Shown here: positions 33,050 to 44,763 of the stretch, in pieces
Layout: each line of letters opens with the position of its first letter
How positions within the stretch are numbered: the first letter of the stretch is position 1
Origin: Limnanthes douglasii subsp. nivea
Lineage: Eukaryota > Streptophyta > Magnoliopsida > Brassicales > Limnanthaceae
Assembly (NCBI GenBank): GCA_036936605.1
Contig: JAUPFV010000003.1
Location: 76,244,273 to 76,308,272, forward strand
DNA: 64,000 bases
Direction: 5' to 3'
Translations under genes and position numbers: made by a program
The notes under the pieces: generated by a model
What the model was told of the DNA's origin: nothing
Databases searched by the model: none
What the model saw: only the letters and a program-made list of their open reading frames with translations

Positions 33050-34284
33050 GGAAGAGGAGGAGCTAACTGATTCGTGCATGGCGGACCTTTGCTCTGTTGA
33101 TTATAGTCATTTTTTCGACACAAAATCTCACTACACCCAACAAGAATTGATTAATTGGGTTAAGCAAACCGCGATTGACAACGAGTTTGTGGTTATATTA
33201 TGTCGTCGCGATAATCTTGCCTCCGAGAATCATTTTTTATGCTAGATATACGGAAATTACACAAAGTTGGTAGATCCAAAGGATCTTAAGAGAGAGTCTA
33301 CCGGCACAAAAAAATGTGATGCCCTTTCACCCTCAAAGGAAAAAATGTGTATGCACTTACACACAGTATACCTTGCGCGCAAGATATCTACTAATTTGTT
33401 TCCAATGGCTTAAAGGTACCTCTAGATTTATTTCACGAACATTGGAAGAGGTTTGGCATTATTGTCCGTACCAATCTCACAACGATCGAGCAATTGAAAG
33501 CAAAAATCGATAAACTAGTATGCAATGCCATGGACTCCAATGACGAAGCACGCATAAATCACATTTATAAGAAATGGTTTGTCGTCGTCCATCCGGAAAC
33601 AACTTTCATATTGGAGCCATTGGTCAAGCAAAAAGTTCACGGTCGCCCACCTTCCAAATGTAAGTTGTCTATTACCACATCTGAATCATCCACTAAGCGC
33701 GACAAATTTCTCCACGAGCATGTGCTAGATTCTGAAAAAGCTAGTTTTCCATCATTGGCAAAAACGTTCAAACCTCCGACCGTAAACTCGCGTAAAGGAA
33801 AAGATATACTAGGTCCAAAACTTGATTAGGAAAGCTCCGCCGCTCCAAAAAAAAAGGTAGCATTATTCTAACGGGAGCAAGTGGGACGATGTTTTCTAGT
33901 GTAACGGTCGGTTGTAGGTCAAGATCTGCGATGCCAGCTATGGCAAGTTTGGTTGATTCCAAAGGATACGTAAACCAATTCCCCATCTATGTTAGACCTT
34001 TTGTAACGTCCATCACCGATGTTAAATCTGATGGTCACTGCGGGTACCACTCGATTACGTTTGCCTTGAAGGGGCAACAAGACAGGTGAAGGTTGATTAG
34101 AGATTCCGTATACAACGAGCTTATGGATTACATATCTGTGTACGTGAAGATATTTACAAGCAAAGAGGATTTGATCGATATTACGGAGCGTATGTAGTGA
34201 TCTAGAAATGTTGCTACTATCGATCATTGGATGTCCATGTCTGAGATGGGAGTCGCGATCGCATTTTCATTCAACTGCATAATC
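33050..34284 (+). pseudogene. MULE relic with FAR1 and OTU (cysteine protease-like) domains
   Basis: 33085-33330 reads YSHFFDTKSHYTQQELINWV, FVVILCRRDN and STGTKKCDALSPS, the FAR1 DNA-binding region. The catalytic MULE core is missing. From 33420 the C-terminal part appears: LDLFHEHWKRFGIIV, KIDKLVCNAMDSNDEARI, VKQKVHGRPPSKCK. An OTU domain follows at 33960-34280: YVNQFPIYVRPFVTSITDVK, then SDGHCGYHSIT with the Asp and Cys of the OTU catalytic site. WMSMSEMGVAIAFSFN comes just before the break by the TRIM. Stops occur at 34087, 34195 and elsewhere. Mutator-like transposons carrying peptidase domains are known in plants; this copy is dead. Confidence 0.65.
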
Positions 34285-34520
34285 TGTTGGGAATATGGGG
34301 TCCGTCCGCATATTCCTCCTCCGTATATAAGTAAGAACACAACAAATTTCAACACTAGTATGATATTGTCCGCTTTGGCACCCGAAGGCCCTCACGGCTT
34401 TGCATTTGGTCCACTACCAAAAGGCCGCATACTAGTTGAGATATGTTCTCACTTATATACCATTGATCATTCCCATGTTTTACCGATGTGGGATGTGGAA
34501 CTTTGGTCGTTACCCTAACA
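34285..34520 (-). repeat. 3' LTR of a TRIM (miniature LTR retrotransposon)
   Basis: TGTTGGGAATATGG ... CCCTAACA, 236 bp, with a second copy at 45283-45507 in the same orientation. The PBS next to the right copy sets the orientation as minus. The sequence contains CTAGTATGATATTGTCCGCT, which I recall as common in dicot genomes as a TRIM-like repeat. It splits the OTU-MULE. Confidence 0.65.
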
Positions 34521-34699
34521 AAGTTCAAGGACCCATGAGCTCTTAGTAGGAGAGCAGGCAGCTTAGTCAAGAAGTGTTTAGGTTTTAAGTACTTTAGTTC
34601 TTGTTCGAACAGTCCAATGGGTGAGGCGTTCGAACTGTCCTGTCCGGTTAGGTAGTGTTTGTCCGAACTGTCCCTGTCCGTAGTGGTAACAGAATCCGG
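34521..34699 (-). repeat. Truncated 3' LTR of the left arm
   Basis: Minus-strand TGATGAGTCCGGATTCTG ... is preceded by the PPT CACCTAAAAAAGGGGCTAC (plus 34700-34718). It ends after about 180 bp, exactly where the TRIM LTR edge begins. The missing 240 bp are present in the right arm LTR. Confidence 0.75.
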
Positions 34700-34874
34700 A
34701 CTCATCAGTAGCCCCTTTTTTAGGTGTTGGTTCAAAAACCTTTGTCGAAACCTAAAAAACAGTCCGTTGTCAGTGACAGTTTCCATCCGGACAGGTCTTT
34801 CGAATTGTGTTATGGTTTTATGCAGACTGAAAAAAACTCTTTGAATCTAAACGGTTTTTTGCCAAAGTTCATGG

Positions 34875-34884
34875 GACACGTGTC
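34875..34884. promoter_or_regulatory. G-box palindrome upstream of the left antisense gene
   Basis: GACACGTGTC, a perfect 10-bp palindrome with the CACGTG core bound by plant bZIP/bHLH factors, lies about 170 bp before the TATA-like TACTATAAATTAAA (about 35048-35061). The same palindrome is kept in the right arm at 44604-44613. Confidence 0.45.
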
Positions 34885-35153
34885 TCTATTTGGTTCGTTA
34901 CTTTAGCCGTTTTTTTTACCTTGAATTTCGCACCCACCTTCTCTGAAAAGCAACCTCTTCATTAATGAAGGTGACATCAGCGCCGTCTCTTAATCATTGC
35001 AAATCCTTTCGAATTCTCCTAGGAATCAAAACTTATTTTTGAGGTTTACTATAAATTAAAACACTTTTCTACTGTTTCACTATCACTTTCCTTTTCACTT
35101 TGCTAATTTTCAGAGCTTTCTCTCTCAAACACAAGTTCTTTACTTTGGTTGTT

Positions 35154-37693
35154 ATGTTCACGGCTAGGAACGCTTTATTCAGAGGCGGGTGGCTCAATCT
35201 ATCTAAACTAGAAAAAGCACAAAAAGTTGAAAGGGAAAAGCGCATCGCAGTAGGCTTACCTACTTCTCCCATCGACAAACCAGCAACCTCAACCATAGAG
35301 CCTGACCAGGGTTCATCCTCTATAAAAAGTGTCAGACCGAAGAGATTGTTTCAAACCAGCCTCTCCATTGTTGAAGAGTCAGAACCCACTGTTGAACGAG
35401 GCTTAACGGTTACTAGTTTTAAAAAACCTTCCCCATTCTTAGCCGTGGGGTCAGATGCTGATACTTCTCCCAACAAGCTAGTTGATCGAAGAAAAGGCCG
35501 GTTGGTCAAAGGGCAGGCCTCCAAAGGCACCCCTTCGAAATCAGGTGCCAAAGATAGCAGTACAGGGTCAGAAGCACCCATAAAAGCACCCAAGGACAGG
35601 CTGTCCGGTCCGGAGGCTACTGGCTTAAACCCCCGAAGAGAAACCTCCACATCAGAGCCCCAGCCGGAGGCTAGAGTGCAGGAGAGCGCTGAAGCTCATC
35701 AGTCCGATGGTCAGACTGTACCAACTCCAAACTCCCCTCGCACCAAAATAACTGAAAACCCTTCCTCAATAATGGAGGAAATAATGGAGGACTCTATCGA
35801 AGAGGCTCCATTCGAGTCCGAACCTTCCGGATAGACTAGTGATGCTGTTGCTGCCCAGAAGGATAAGGGCAAGGAAAAGCTATGCTTAAGGCATCCGGAT
35901 CTGCCGGAGTGCCTCGAAGGAAAAGTGGGACCTTGTTTCCACAAGGTAAACGTTAAATGCCTTCTTGCTTTACAAAAAATCAACTATGCCTTCATTCATA
36001 CAGCTGAGTTGGGCCGGATACGTACGAAGTGGAGAATTCCAGAGAACGTGAAGATAAGAATCCCCATAGACCCCGAAACCCCAATGGACTGTAAACTCAA
36101 TGAAATAGTCATTTTCACTGAGCTTTTTAACTGGGGTCTAAGGTTTCCCATAGATCCTGAGATAGTTAGGTATTTCCACCTTATCAAGCTCTGCCCTAGT
36201 CAACTGAGCCCCAACGCCTGGTACACACTTATGGCCTGCATTATGGCCTCCAGGCTCTCCGGGATTCCTCTACCAATGGAAGAGTTTTCAGTTGTAGCCA
36301 GTCTCTGTAGAAACCACCACATTCCATTTTATCACTTCAACATGGGTGATGATTATAAAGCATTGGACGATCTGCTTGAGTCGGAGAGAAATTGGAGGAC
36401 TCAATTCTTGTTCGTAAGTGGTGCTTGGGAGAACGGGAGGAAAATCAAAGCCGGAGTCAATCCAAGTCTCCTCACCAGCAGATGGAGGAGTGATCGTAAG
36501 GCTCCTACTTTTATATTCTTTTTTCTACTTTTATCGAATTTTCTTAAACTGACTGGTCTTGTCTTTTTTCTTAGCAGTGCTGCCTAAAGACTTTAGTGAC
36601 TACCTAAAGGCCGGACAGATTACTTGCACCAAGATCAACACTTGGGGTGCTGAAAAATGGGGTAACCGGTTTCACGATGCTTTCACATGAGGCAACTTTG
36701 CAAGGTCTCACCTCTGGAACACTACTGGCCGGAGGGACTTGACCTGAGAAGAACTCACCACTCCACCCCCTCCGGATGTAGTCCTCAAGAGAACACACGA
36801 ACCGGATGGGTCGCTTTACTTGCCAGGCCGGGCCAAGGCCCCGAGTAAAATGAAAGGCAAGAAAAAGAAGGGCAAGAAGGCTGTAGGTGAGGCTAACCCT
36901 GCCGAGGTGGAGGAGGCTGCTCCAACAAATCCAGAGGGGCCAGCCTCAAACCAGATCGATGCTGCTCTTTTAGAAGCAGGAGAGTGTTAGGGAAGAGGTA
37001 GGATCTCCCAAACCTTCAAAGGTTCGCAAGAGAGACCGAAATCGTGGAGCAGAGAGTAAGGAGAGGGAGGTCAGAAAGAAAAAGACCTCTAGGGGTGACG
37101 AACTCTCTCTCCGGACTTCAGAGCCTCTCCCCCCTGTAGACCCTAATGACTAGACAAGAGCAGAGGAGATTCCTGGTGACTTTCACACCGACGAGGTCGG
37201 AGGAGGAGACCTTAGCATCGATGGTGTTGACATCACAGGGCTCGATGGACTCGGTGACTATTTTGCAAATCTTCCCAGAGACGATTTTGCTGGGCCTTAC
37301 CTCTCTCCAAGCACTTCGAACACCGTTACTTTTAATGGTAAGAGTTTTACCGTTTCAAGTGAAAGGGATATTATAGCTCACTCCATATTAAGTAATGTTC
37401 AGCCAATGCTTGTGTTGGAGAAACAAGTTCGAGTTCAGGCAAATATTATCAAAGATCTCAAATCTGACAAAGAGAAACTGTCCGATGAGCTTCTTACTGC
37501 AACTCAACATGCTGACATTCTGAAGGGAGAAAACGAGGAGCTAAAGAAGAGCCAAGAGGGGTGGACTGAAAAGGTTGCTACTCTAGAAGACACTATCAAC
37601 GAGCTCCAGGAGAAGTTGTCCGGATTAGAGAAAGATCTCACTTGGAAGAAGAAGACAAGTGAGGTTGAGCCATCTTCAAAGGCTCAGTCTTAA
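35154..37693 (+). pseudogene. Antisense ORF of element 3, left arm
   Basis: The plus strand is antisense to the arm's integrase. ATG 35154 opens MFTARNALFRGGWLNLSKLE, a Ser/Pro/Lys-rich region to TAG 35832, a stop shared with the right arm. The Transposase_28-like domain follows: VKIRIPIDPETPMDCKLNEI, CIMASRLSGIPLPMEEFSVV, HIPFYHFNMGDDYK, LFVSGAWENG. After the intron 36496-36577 come LPKDFSDYLKAGQITCTKIN and LTTPPPP, with TGA stops near 36688 and 36746 not found in the right arm. Basic KMKGKKKKGKKA, an acidic stretch and a coiled coil (37406-37650) complete it. The last 410 bp of coding sequence are deleted, leaving the end SSKAQS. Function unknown. Confidence 0.65.
36496..36577 (+). other. 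Intron of the left-arm antisense ORF
   Basis: Donor ATC/GTAAGG and acceptor TTAGCAG/TG, 82 bp, T-rich. The right arm has the same 82-bp intron at 42892-42973 (minus). Confidence 0.65.
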
Positions 37694-37734
37694 ACTATGA
37701 ATTATCTTTTCACTTTTCATGTTACCTGAACTAA

Positions 37735-37835
37735 AGTCCTTGGAAGGCCAAGGAATATTTTTTATTGTGTCCGGCATTTGACCGGATAGATCTTTTATTT
37801 CGTTTGACAATTTAAAAGTCCTTGGAAGGCCAAGG
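37735..37835. repeat. Paired hairpins after the antisense ORF
   Basis: AGTCCTTGGAAGGCCAAGG occurs at 37735-37753 and 37817-37835; each can fold with a CCTTGG/CCAAGG stem. Equivalent copies lie near 41229 and 41310 in the right arm. They may act in 3' processing of the antisense transcript; this is a guess. Confidence 0.5.
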
Positions 37836-38099
37836 CACTTAGGTTATTTTAATGAATATCTTTGTTTTGCATAACTCTTGCATTCTTCCATAGTTTGTTT
37901 CAATTTTGGTGGCTAGTGTTTCAATAGCCCTTAGTTATTCCATAAATATTCTAAAGTGAGAGTGTTTAAACTTCTCCGATGACAAATGTTTAAGTAGTCA
38001 TCTTCAATTCAATCCGGATGGTGTGACAAAAAACAAAGTAAGAACACTTTGAATTTTTTAAGAAAGCATCAAGTTTTATAAAAAGCCTGGTCACCTCAT

Positions 38100-39485
38100 T
38101 AAAACCTCCCCGCGCCACCAGGGTAGGAAAGAGTATACCCCCAAATATTTACATTGATTTTTGAACAAGTAAATATTTACATTGTTCCTACTCTAAGTAC
38201 ATCCAGAGATGTTCAATATTCCAAGGGTGATTCAAAACCCTTTATCTTTATCTTCTAGCCAGTATGTTCCAGGTTTGAGTCTTTCAATGACCATATAAGG
38301 TCATTCCCAAGTTGGGGCTACTTTTCCGAGAAGTTTCTCTTTGGTGTGTAAGAAGACCTTCCTTAATACCTTGTCCCCGGCTGAAAATCTCTTCTTCTAA
38401 CTCTAGAAGCAAACCTGTTTCTCATCAAACCCTGATAGTGTGCAATTCTAAGGTGAGCCTTAACTCGTCTTTCCTCTATTAGGTCAAGCTGACCCCTGAT
38501 TGCTACTTCGTTGGCGTGAACTCAAAAATAAGGGAGAGTTGCCTCTATGGGAGCTATGGCATCCATCCCATAGACTAAGGCAAAGGGTGACTCTTGTGTT
38601 GCAGCCCCAGGAGTAGTCCGGTAGGCCCACAAAACCTCTTGTAAAAAACTAGGCCATTTCCCAGCAGCTCCTTCCAAATTTTTCTTTAAACCGGACAGTA
38701 TAGTTCTGTTAGCCACTTCAACCTGACCATTTGCTTGTGGGTGGAAAGGTGAAGAGAAACAATGTTGTATACCCCTTGAGGCACAGAAACTCTTCATTTC
38801 CCTATTGTCGAACTGTGGCCCATTGTTTGTCGTTATCTTTTGTGGAACACCAAATCTGCAACAGATGTTGGATAAAATGAATTTTATGACAGCTTTTGAT
38901 GTTGTTCCTGCCAGCGGGGCTGCTTCAATCCACTTCGAAAAATAATCTATAGCAACAATTATAGAGGGCCCATAATAGCTAGCCAGTAAAACTCTCCTTG
39001 TTAGAGCCCTGAATCCGCAGTGAGCTGATCCCTCACCATCATGCAATTCGGAGAGGACTACTTGAGACTCATCATCTCCCAAACATCGTAGAAGAGGTTT
39101 ACTATAAGACTTTTTATACAGAACGTCCCTTAGTATGAGAAATCCATAAGCTTTGTGCTTCATTTTTCTTGCTAGTGATTTATCCGGAGGCAAGATGCCA
39201 TCAGAGAGATACTGCAGGAGAGGGAATCTCCAATCTTGAGGTTGTTTCATCTGTACATCGAAAATTTCTTCCTCTTTGCTCATATTGAGTTGAATAGAAG
39301 GGCACTCCAGCACATGGATCCAGGGATATGACTCAGTGTATGCTATGGTTGCCAAGGAACCTGCTAGTTCATTCTCTGTCCGGGGTATATGCTCATAAAC
39401 AATGCTTTTGAACTTAAGTGCCTCATTTTTAAGAAGAAGTAAGTACTTCACTAGTTGCTCCTTTTTGGCCTCAGATTGACCATGC
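38100..39485 (-). pseudogene. Second RNase H end and integrase, left arm
   Basis: A 309-codon open frame (39451-38522) starts inside the second RNase H (VYEHIPRTENELAGSLATI). It holds the integrase zinc region (LHDGEGSAHCGFRALTRR) and part of the core (IVAIDYFSKWIEAAPLAG, KITTNNGPQFDNREMKS, where the usual TDNG Asp is Asn, and NGQVEVANRTILSG). A 174-bp in-frame deletion with 7-bp CTATAAT microhomology removed the stretch from YYWPSIM to GRRTI. The C-terminal domain continues in other frames to about 38240. Confidence 0.75.
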
Positions 39486-41030
39486 GCAAGGTCAATCTGA
39501 GGCCAAAAAGGAGCAACTAGTGAAGTACTTACTTCTTCTTAAAAATGAGGCACTTAAGTTCAAAAGCATTGTTTATGAGCATATACCCCGGACAGAGAAT
39601 GAACTAGCAGATTGCTTGGCAACCATAGCATACACTGAGTCATATCCCTGCATCCATGCGCTGGAGTGCCCTTCTATTCAACTCAATATGAGAAAAGAGG
39701 AAGCAATTTTTTATGTACAGATGAAACAGCCTCAAGATTGGAGATTCCCTCTCCTGCAGTATCTCTCCGATGGCATCTTGCCTCCGGATAAATCACTAGC
39801 AAGAAAAATGAAGCACAAAGCTCATGGATTTATCATACTAAGGGACGTTCTCTATAAAAAGTCTTACAGTAAACCTCTTCTGCGATGTTTGGGAGATGAT
39901 GAGTCTCAAGTAGTCCTCTCTGAATTGCATGATGGTGAGGGATCAGCTCACTGCGGATTCAGGGCTCTAACAAGGAGAGTTTTACTGGCTAGCTATTATT
40001 GGCCCTCTATAATGCAAGACGCTAAGGAGCTGGTAAGAAGGTGTGATCCATGCCAAAGATATGGTAATTAAATTCATGTCTCAACCATCCCTTTAGAGGC
40101 AATTTCTGAGCCTATACCTTTTGCTCGATGGGGGTTGGATTTGGTGGGACCTTTTCCTATGGCATCCGGAGGACGCAGAACTATAATTGTTGATATAGAT
40201 TATTTTTCGAAGTGGATTGAAGCAGCCCCGCTGGCAGGAACAACATCAAAAGCTGTCATAAAATTCATTTTATCCAACATCTGTTGCAGATTTGGTGTTC
40301 CACAAAAGATAACGACAGACAATGGGTCACAGTTCGACAACAGGCAAATGGAGAGTTTATGTGCCTCAAAGGGTATACAACATTGTTTCTCTTCACCTTT
40401 CCACCCACAAGCAAATGGTCAGGTTGAAGTGGCTAACAGAACTATACTGTCCGGTTTAAAGAAATATTTAGAAGGAGCTACTGTGAAATGGCCTAGTTTT
40501 TTACAAGAGGTTTTGTGGGCCTACTGGACTACTCCTGGGGCTACAAAATAAGAGTCACCCTTTGCCTTAGTCTATGGGATGGATGCCATAGCTCCCATAG
40601 AGGCAACTCTCCCTTCTTTTCGAGTTCACAATTTTTCCGAACACGCCAACGAAGTAGCAATCAGGGGTTAGCTTGACCTAATGGAGGAAAGAGGAGTTAA
40701 GGCTCACCTTAGAGCTGTACACTATCAGGGTTTGATGAGAAGCACGTTTGCTTCTAGAGTTAGAAGAAGAGATTTTCAGCCGGGGGACAAGGTATTAAGG
40801 AAGGTCTTCTTGCACACCAAAGAGAAGCTACTCGGAAAACTAGCCCCAACTTGGGAAGGACCTTATATGGTCATTGAAAGACTCAAACCTGAAACATACT
40901 GGCTAGAAGATAAAGATGGAAGGGTTTTGAATCACCCATGGAATATTGAACATCTCCGGGTGTACTTAGAGTATGAACAATGTAAATATTTGGGGGCCTT
41001 CTTAAAAAATTCGAAGTGTTTTTACTTTTT
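39486..41030 (+). pseudogene. Second RNase H end and integrase, right arm
   Basis: Frames 39520-40071, 40135-40551 and 40681-41052 are one integrase cut by TAA 40069 (after CDPCQRYGN), TAA 40549 (ATK, stop, ESPFALV) and TAG near 40669. It keeps the HHCC region, Asp in IIVDIDYFSKWIEAAPL, Asp in KITTDNGSQFDN and Glu in NGQVEVANRTI, and the C-terminal WEGPYMVIERLKPETYWL. Unlike the left arm it has no 174-bp deletion. Confidence 0.78.
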
Positions 41031-41395
41031 TTTGTCACACCATCCGGATTGAATTGAAGATGACTACTTAAACATTTGTCATCGGAGAAGTTTAAACACT
41101 CTCGCTTTAGAATATTTATGGAATAACTAAGGGCTATTTAAACACTAGCCACCAAAATTGAAACAAACTATGAAAGAATGCAAGAGTTATGCAAAACAAA
41201 GATATTCATTAAAATAACCTAAGTGCCTTGGCCTTCCAAGGACTTTTAAATTATCAAACGAAACAAAAGATCTATCCGGTCAAATGCCGGACACAATAAC
41301 AAATATGTCTTGGCCTTCCAAGGAATTTAGTTCAGGTAACATGAAAAGTGAAAAGATAATTCATAGTTTAAGACTGAGCCTTTGAAGATGGCTCA

Positions 41396-44339
41396 GCCTC
41401 ACTTGTCTTCTTCTTCTTCTTGGGATCGTCTTTCTCTTCGTGAGCCCCCCCCCCCCCCGGTGTTTTCTTCTTCGTCAGAGGATGAAGCACTAGAATAATC
41501 ATGCAAGTCTCCATCAGCCGTGGTGTGGAAGGGAATGTCTTCGTACTCTACATGAAGCCACAAATCTCTCAGGTTCCTCTTCGGGAACTTCTCATGAAAG
41601 AGCAGGACCATGTCCGACTTCACCTTGGCGTACATTTTCTCTTGAGTGTCTATTACGTTGTTGGCATAAGCATTGATCTTGGCCTGAAATTTGGCCTTCT
41701 GCTCCCTTAGCAGATCAGCTTTCTTCTCTGCTGCCTTGGACATTGTGTTCTCGAGCGCAATTTTGTCACTTGTCAAGTTGTGAATGACTTGATCCTTGGC
41801 CTTTGCCTCCTCTTTTGAAGAAGTGAGATCTTTCTCTAATCCAGACAACTTCTCCCGGAGCTCGTTGATAGTGTCTTCTAGAGTAGCAACCTTTGTAGTC
41901 CACCCCTCTTGGCTCTTCTTTAGCTCCTCGTTTTCTCCCTTCAGAATGTCAGCATGTTGAGTGGTAGTAAGAAGGTCATCGGACAATTTCTCTTTGTCAG
42001 ATTTGAGATCTTTGATAATATCTGCCTGACCTCGAACTTGTTTCTCCAACACAAGCACTGGCTGAACATTACTTAATATGGAGTGAGCTATAATATCCTT
42101 TTCACTTGAAACAGTAAAAGTCTTTCCATTAAAAGTAACGGTGTTCGAAGTGCTTGGAGGGAGGTAAGGCCCAGCAAAATCGTCTCTAGGAAGATTTTCA
42201 AAATAGTCACCGAGTCCATCGAGCCCTGTGATGTCAACACCATCGATGCTAAGGTCTCCTCCTCCGACCTCGTCGGTGTGAAAGTCACCAGGAATCTCCT
42301 ATGCTCTTGTCGGATCAGTAGGGTCTACAGAGGGGAGAGGCTCTGATGTCCGGAGAGAGAGTTCGTCACCCCTAGAGGTCTTTTTCTTTTTGACCTCCCT
42401 CTCCTTACTCTCTGCTCCAAGATTTCGGTCTCTCTTGCGAACCTTTGAAGGTTTGGGAGATCCTACCTCTTCCCTAACACTCTCCTGCTCCACAACTTCT
42501 AAAAGAGCATGCAATCTGGTTTGAGGCTGGCCCCTCTGGATTTGTTGGAGCAGCCTCCTCCACCTCGGCAGGGTTAGCCTCACCTACAACCTTCTTGCCC
42601 TTCTTTTTCTTGCCTTTCATTTTACTCGGGGCCTTGGCCCGGCCTGGAAAGTAAAGCGACCCATCTGGTTCGTGTGTTCTCTTGAGGACTACATCTGGAG
42701 GGGTGGAGTGGTGAGTTCTTCACAGGTCAAGTTCCTCCGGCCAGTAGTGTTCCAGAGGTGAAATCTTGTAAAGTTGCCTCCTGTGAAAGCATCGTGAAAC
42801 CGGTTTCCCCATTTTTCAGCAGCCCAAGTTTTGATCTTGGTGCAAGTAATTTGTCTGGCCTTTAGGTAGTCACTAAAGTCTTTGGGCAGCACTGCTAAGA
42901 AAAAAGACAAGACCGGTCAGTTTAAGCAAATTCGATAAAAGTAGAAAAAAGAATATAAAAGTAGGAGCCTTACGATCACTCCTCCATCTGCTGGTGAGGA
43001 GACTTGGATTGACTCCGGCTTTGATTTTCCTCTCGTTCTCCCAAGCACCACTTACGAACACGAATTGAGTCCTCCAATTTCTCTCCGACTCAAGCAGATC
43101 GTCCACTACTTTATAATCATCACCCATATTGAAGTGATAAAAGGGAATATGGTGGTTTCTACAGAGACTGGCTACAGCTGCAAACTCCTTCATTGGTAGA
43201 GGAATCCCGGAGAGCCTGGAGGCCATAATGCAGGCCATAAGTGTGTACCAGGCGTTGGGGCTCAGTTGACTAGGGCAGAGCTTGATAAGGTGTAAATACC
43301 TAACTATCTCCGGATCTAAGGGAAACCTTAGACCTCAGTTAAAAAGCTCAGTGAAAATGACTATTTCATTGAGTTTACAGTCCATTGGGGTTTCAGGGTC
43401 TATGGGGATTCTTATCTTCACGTTCTCCGGAATTCCCCACTTCGTACGCCTCCGGCCTAACTCAGTTGTATGAATGAAGGAATAGTTGATTATTTGTAAA
43501 GCAAGAAGGTATTTAACATTTACCTTGTGGAAACAAGGTCCCACTTTTCCTTCGAGGCACTTCGGCAGATCCGGATGCCTTAAGCATAGCTTTTCCTTGC
43601 CCTTATCCTTCTGGGCAGCAACAGCACCACTAGTCTATCCGGAAGGTTCGGACTCGAATGGAGCCTCTTCGATAGAGTCCTCCATTATTTCCTCCTTTAT
43701 TGAGGAAGGGTTTTCAGTTGTCTTGGTGAGAGGGGAGTTTGGAGTTGGTACAGTCTGACCACCGGACTGATGAGCTTCAACGCTCTCCTGCACTCTAGCC
43801 TCCGGTTGGGGCTCTGATGTGGAGGTTTCTCTTCGGGGGTTTAAGCCAGTAGCCTCCGGACCGGACAACCTATCCTTGGGTGCTTTTATGGGTGCTTCTG
43901 GCCCTGTACTGCTATCTTTGGCACCTGATTTCGAAGGGGTGTCTTTGGAGGCCTTCCCTTTGACCAGCCGGCCTTTTCTTCGATCAACTAGCTTGTTGGG
44001 AGAAGTATCAGCATCTGACCCCATGGCTAAGAATGGGGAAGGTTTTTTAAAACTAGTAACTGTTAAGCCTGGTTCAACAGTGGGTCCTGACTCTTGAACC
44101 GATGAACCTGAGACAATAGGGAAGAGGCTGGTTTGAAACAATCTCTTCGGTCTGACACTTTTTGTAGAGGATGAACCCTGGTTAGGCTCTGTGGTTGAGG
44201 TTGCTGGTTTTCCGATGGGAGAAGTAGGTAAGCCTGCTGCGATGCGCTTTTCCCTTTCAACTTTTTGTGCTTTTTCTAGTTCAGATAGATTGAGCCACCC
44301 GCCTCTGATTAAAGCGTTCCTAGCCGTGAACATAAACAA
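41396..44339 (-). pseudogene. Antisense ORF of element 3, right arm
   Basis: The minus-strand counterpart of the left gene starts at ATG 44333-44339 (MFMFTARNALIRGGWLN), with a 6-codon insert near 44110 relative to the left arm. It has the shared TAG at 43635, then the Transposase_28-like domain (about 43540-42980), the intron 42892-42973, and KARQITCTKIKTWAAEKWGN, NLTCEELTTPP without the left-arm stops. It ends in a full-length coiled coil (42058-41530) and an acidic, Gly-rich tail with a run of about 16 C residues at 41443-41458. Frameshifts occur near 43335, 42600 and 42290. Confidence 0.65.
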
Positions 44340-44763
44340 CCAAAGTAAAGAACTTGTGTTTGAGAGAGAAAGCTCTGAAAATTAGCAAAGTGAAAATGAA
44401 AGTGATAGTAAAACAGTAGAAAAGTGTTTTAATTTATAGTAAACCTCAAAAAGAAGTTTTGATTCCTAGGAGAATTCGAAAGGATTTGCAATGATTAAGA
44501 GACGGCGCTGATGTCACCTTCATTAATGAAGAGGTTGTTTTTCAGAGAAGGTGGGTGCGAAATTCAAGGTAAAAAAAACGGCTAAAGTAACGAACCAAAT
44601 AGAGACACGTGTCCCATGAACTTTGGCAAAAAACCGTTTAGATTCAAAGAGCTTTTTTCAGTCCGGATAAAACCATAACACAATTCGAAAGACCTGTCCG
44701 GATGGAAACTGTCACTGACAACGGACTGTTTTTTAGGTTTCGACAAAGGTTTTTGAACAAACA

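Noticed and set aside
34285..34520. Cassandra-type TRIM with 5S rRNA promoter
   Set aside because: No 5S-like internal control region is seen in either LTR copy.
39421..39560. Assembly chimera at the palindrome axis as the default explanation
   Set aside because: Arms differ by several percent and by distinct indels and stops. A single-molecule artefact would give near-identical arms, though read evidence is still the proper test.
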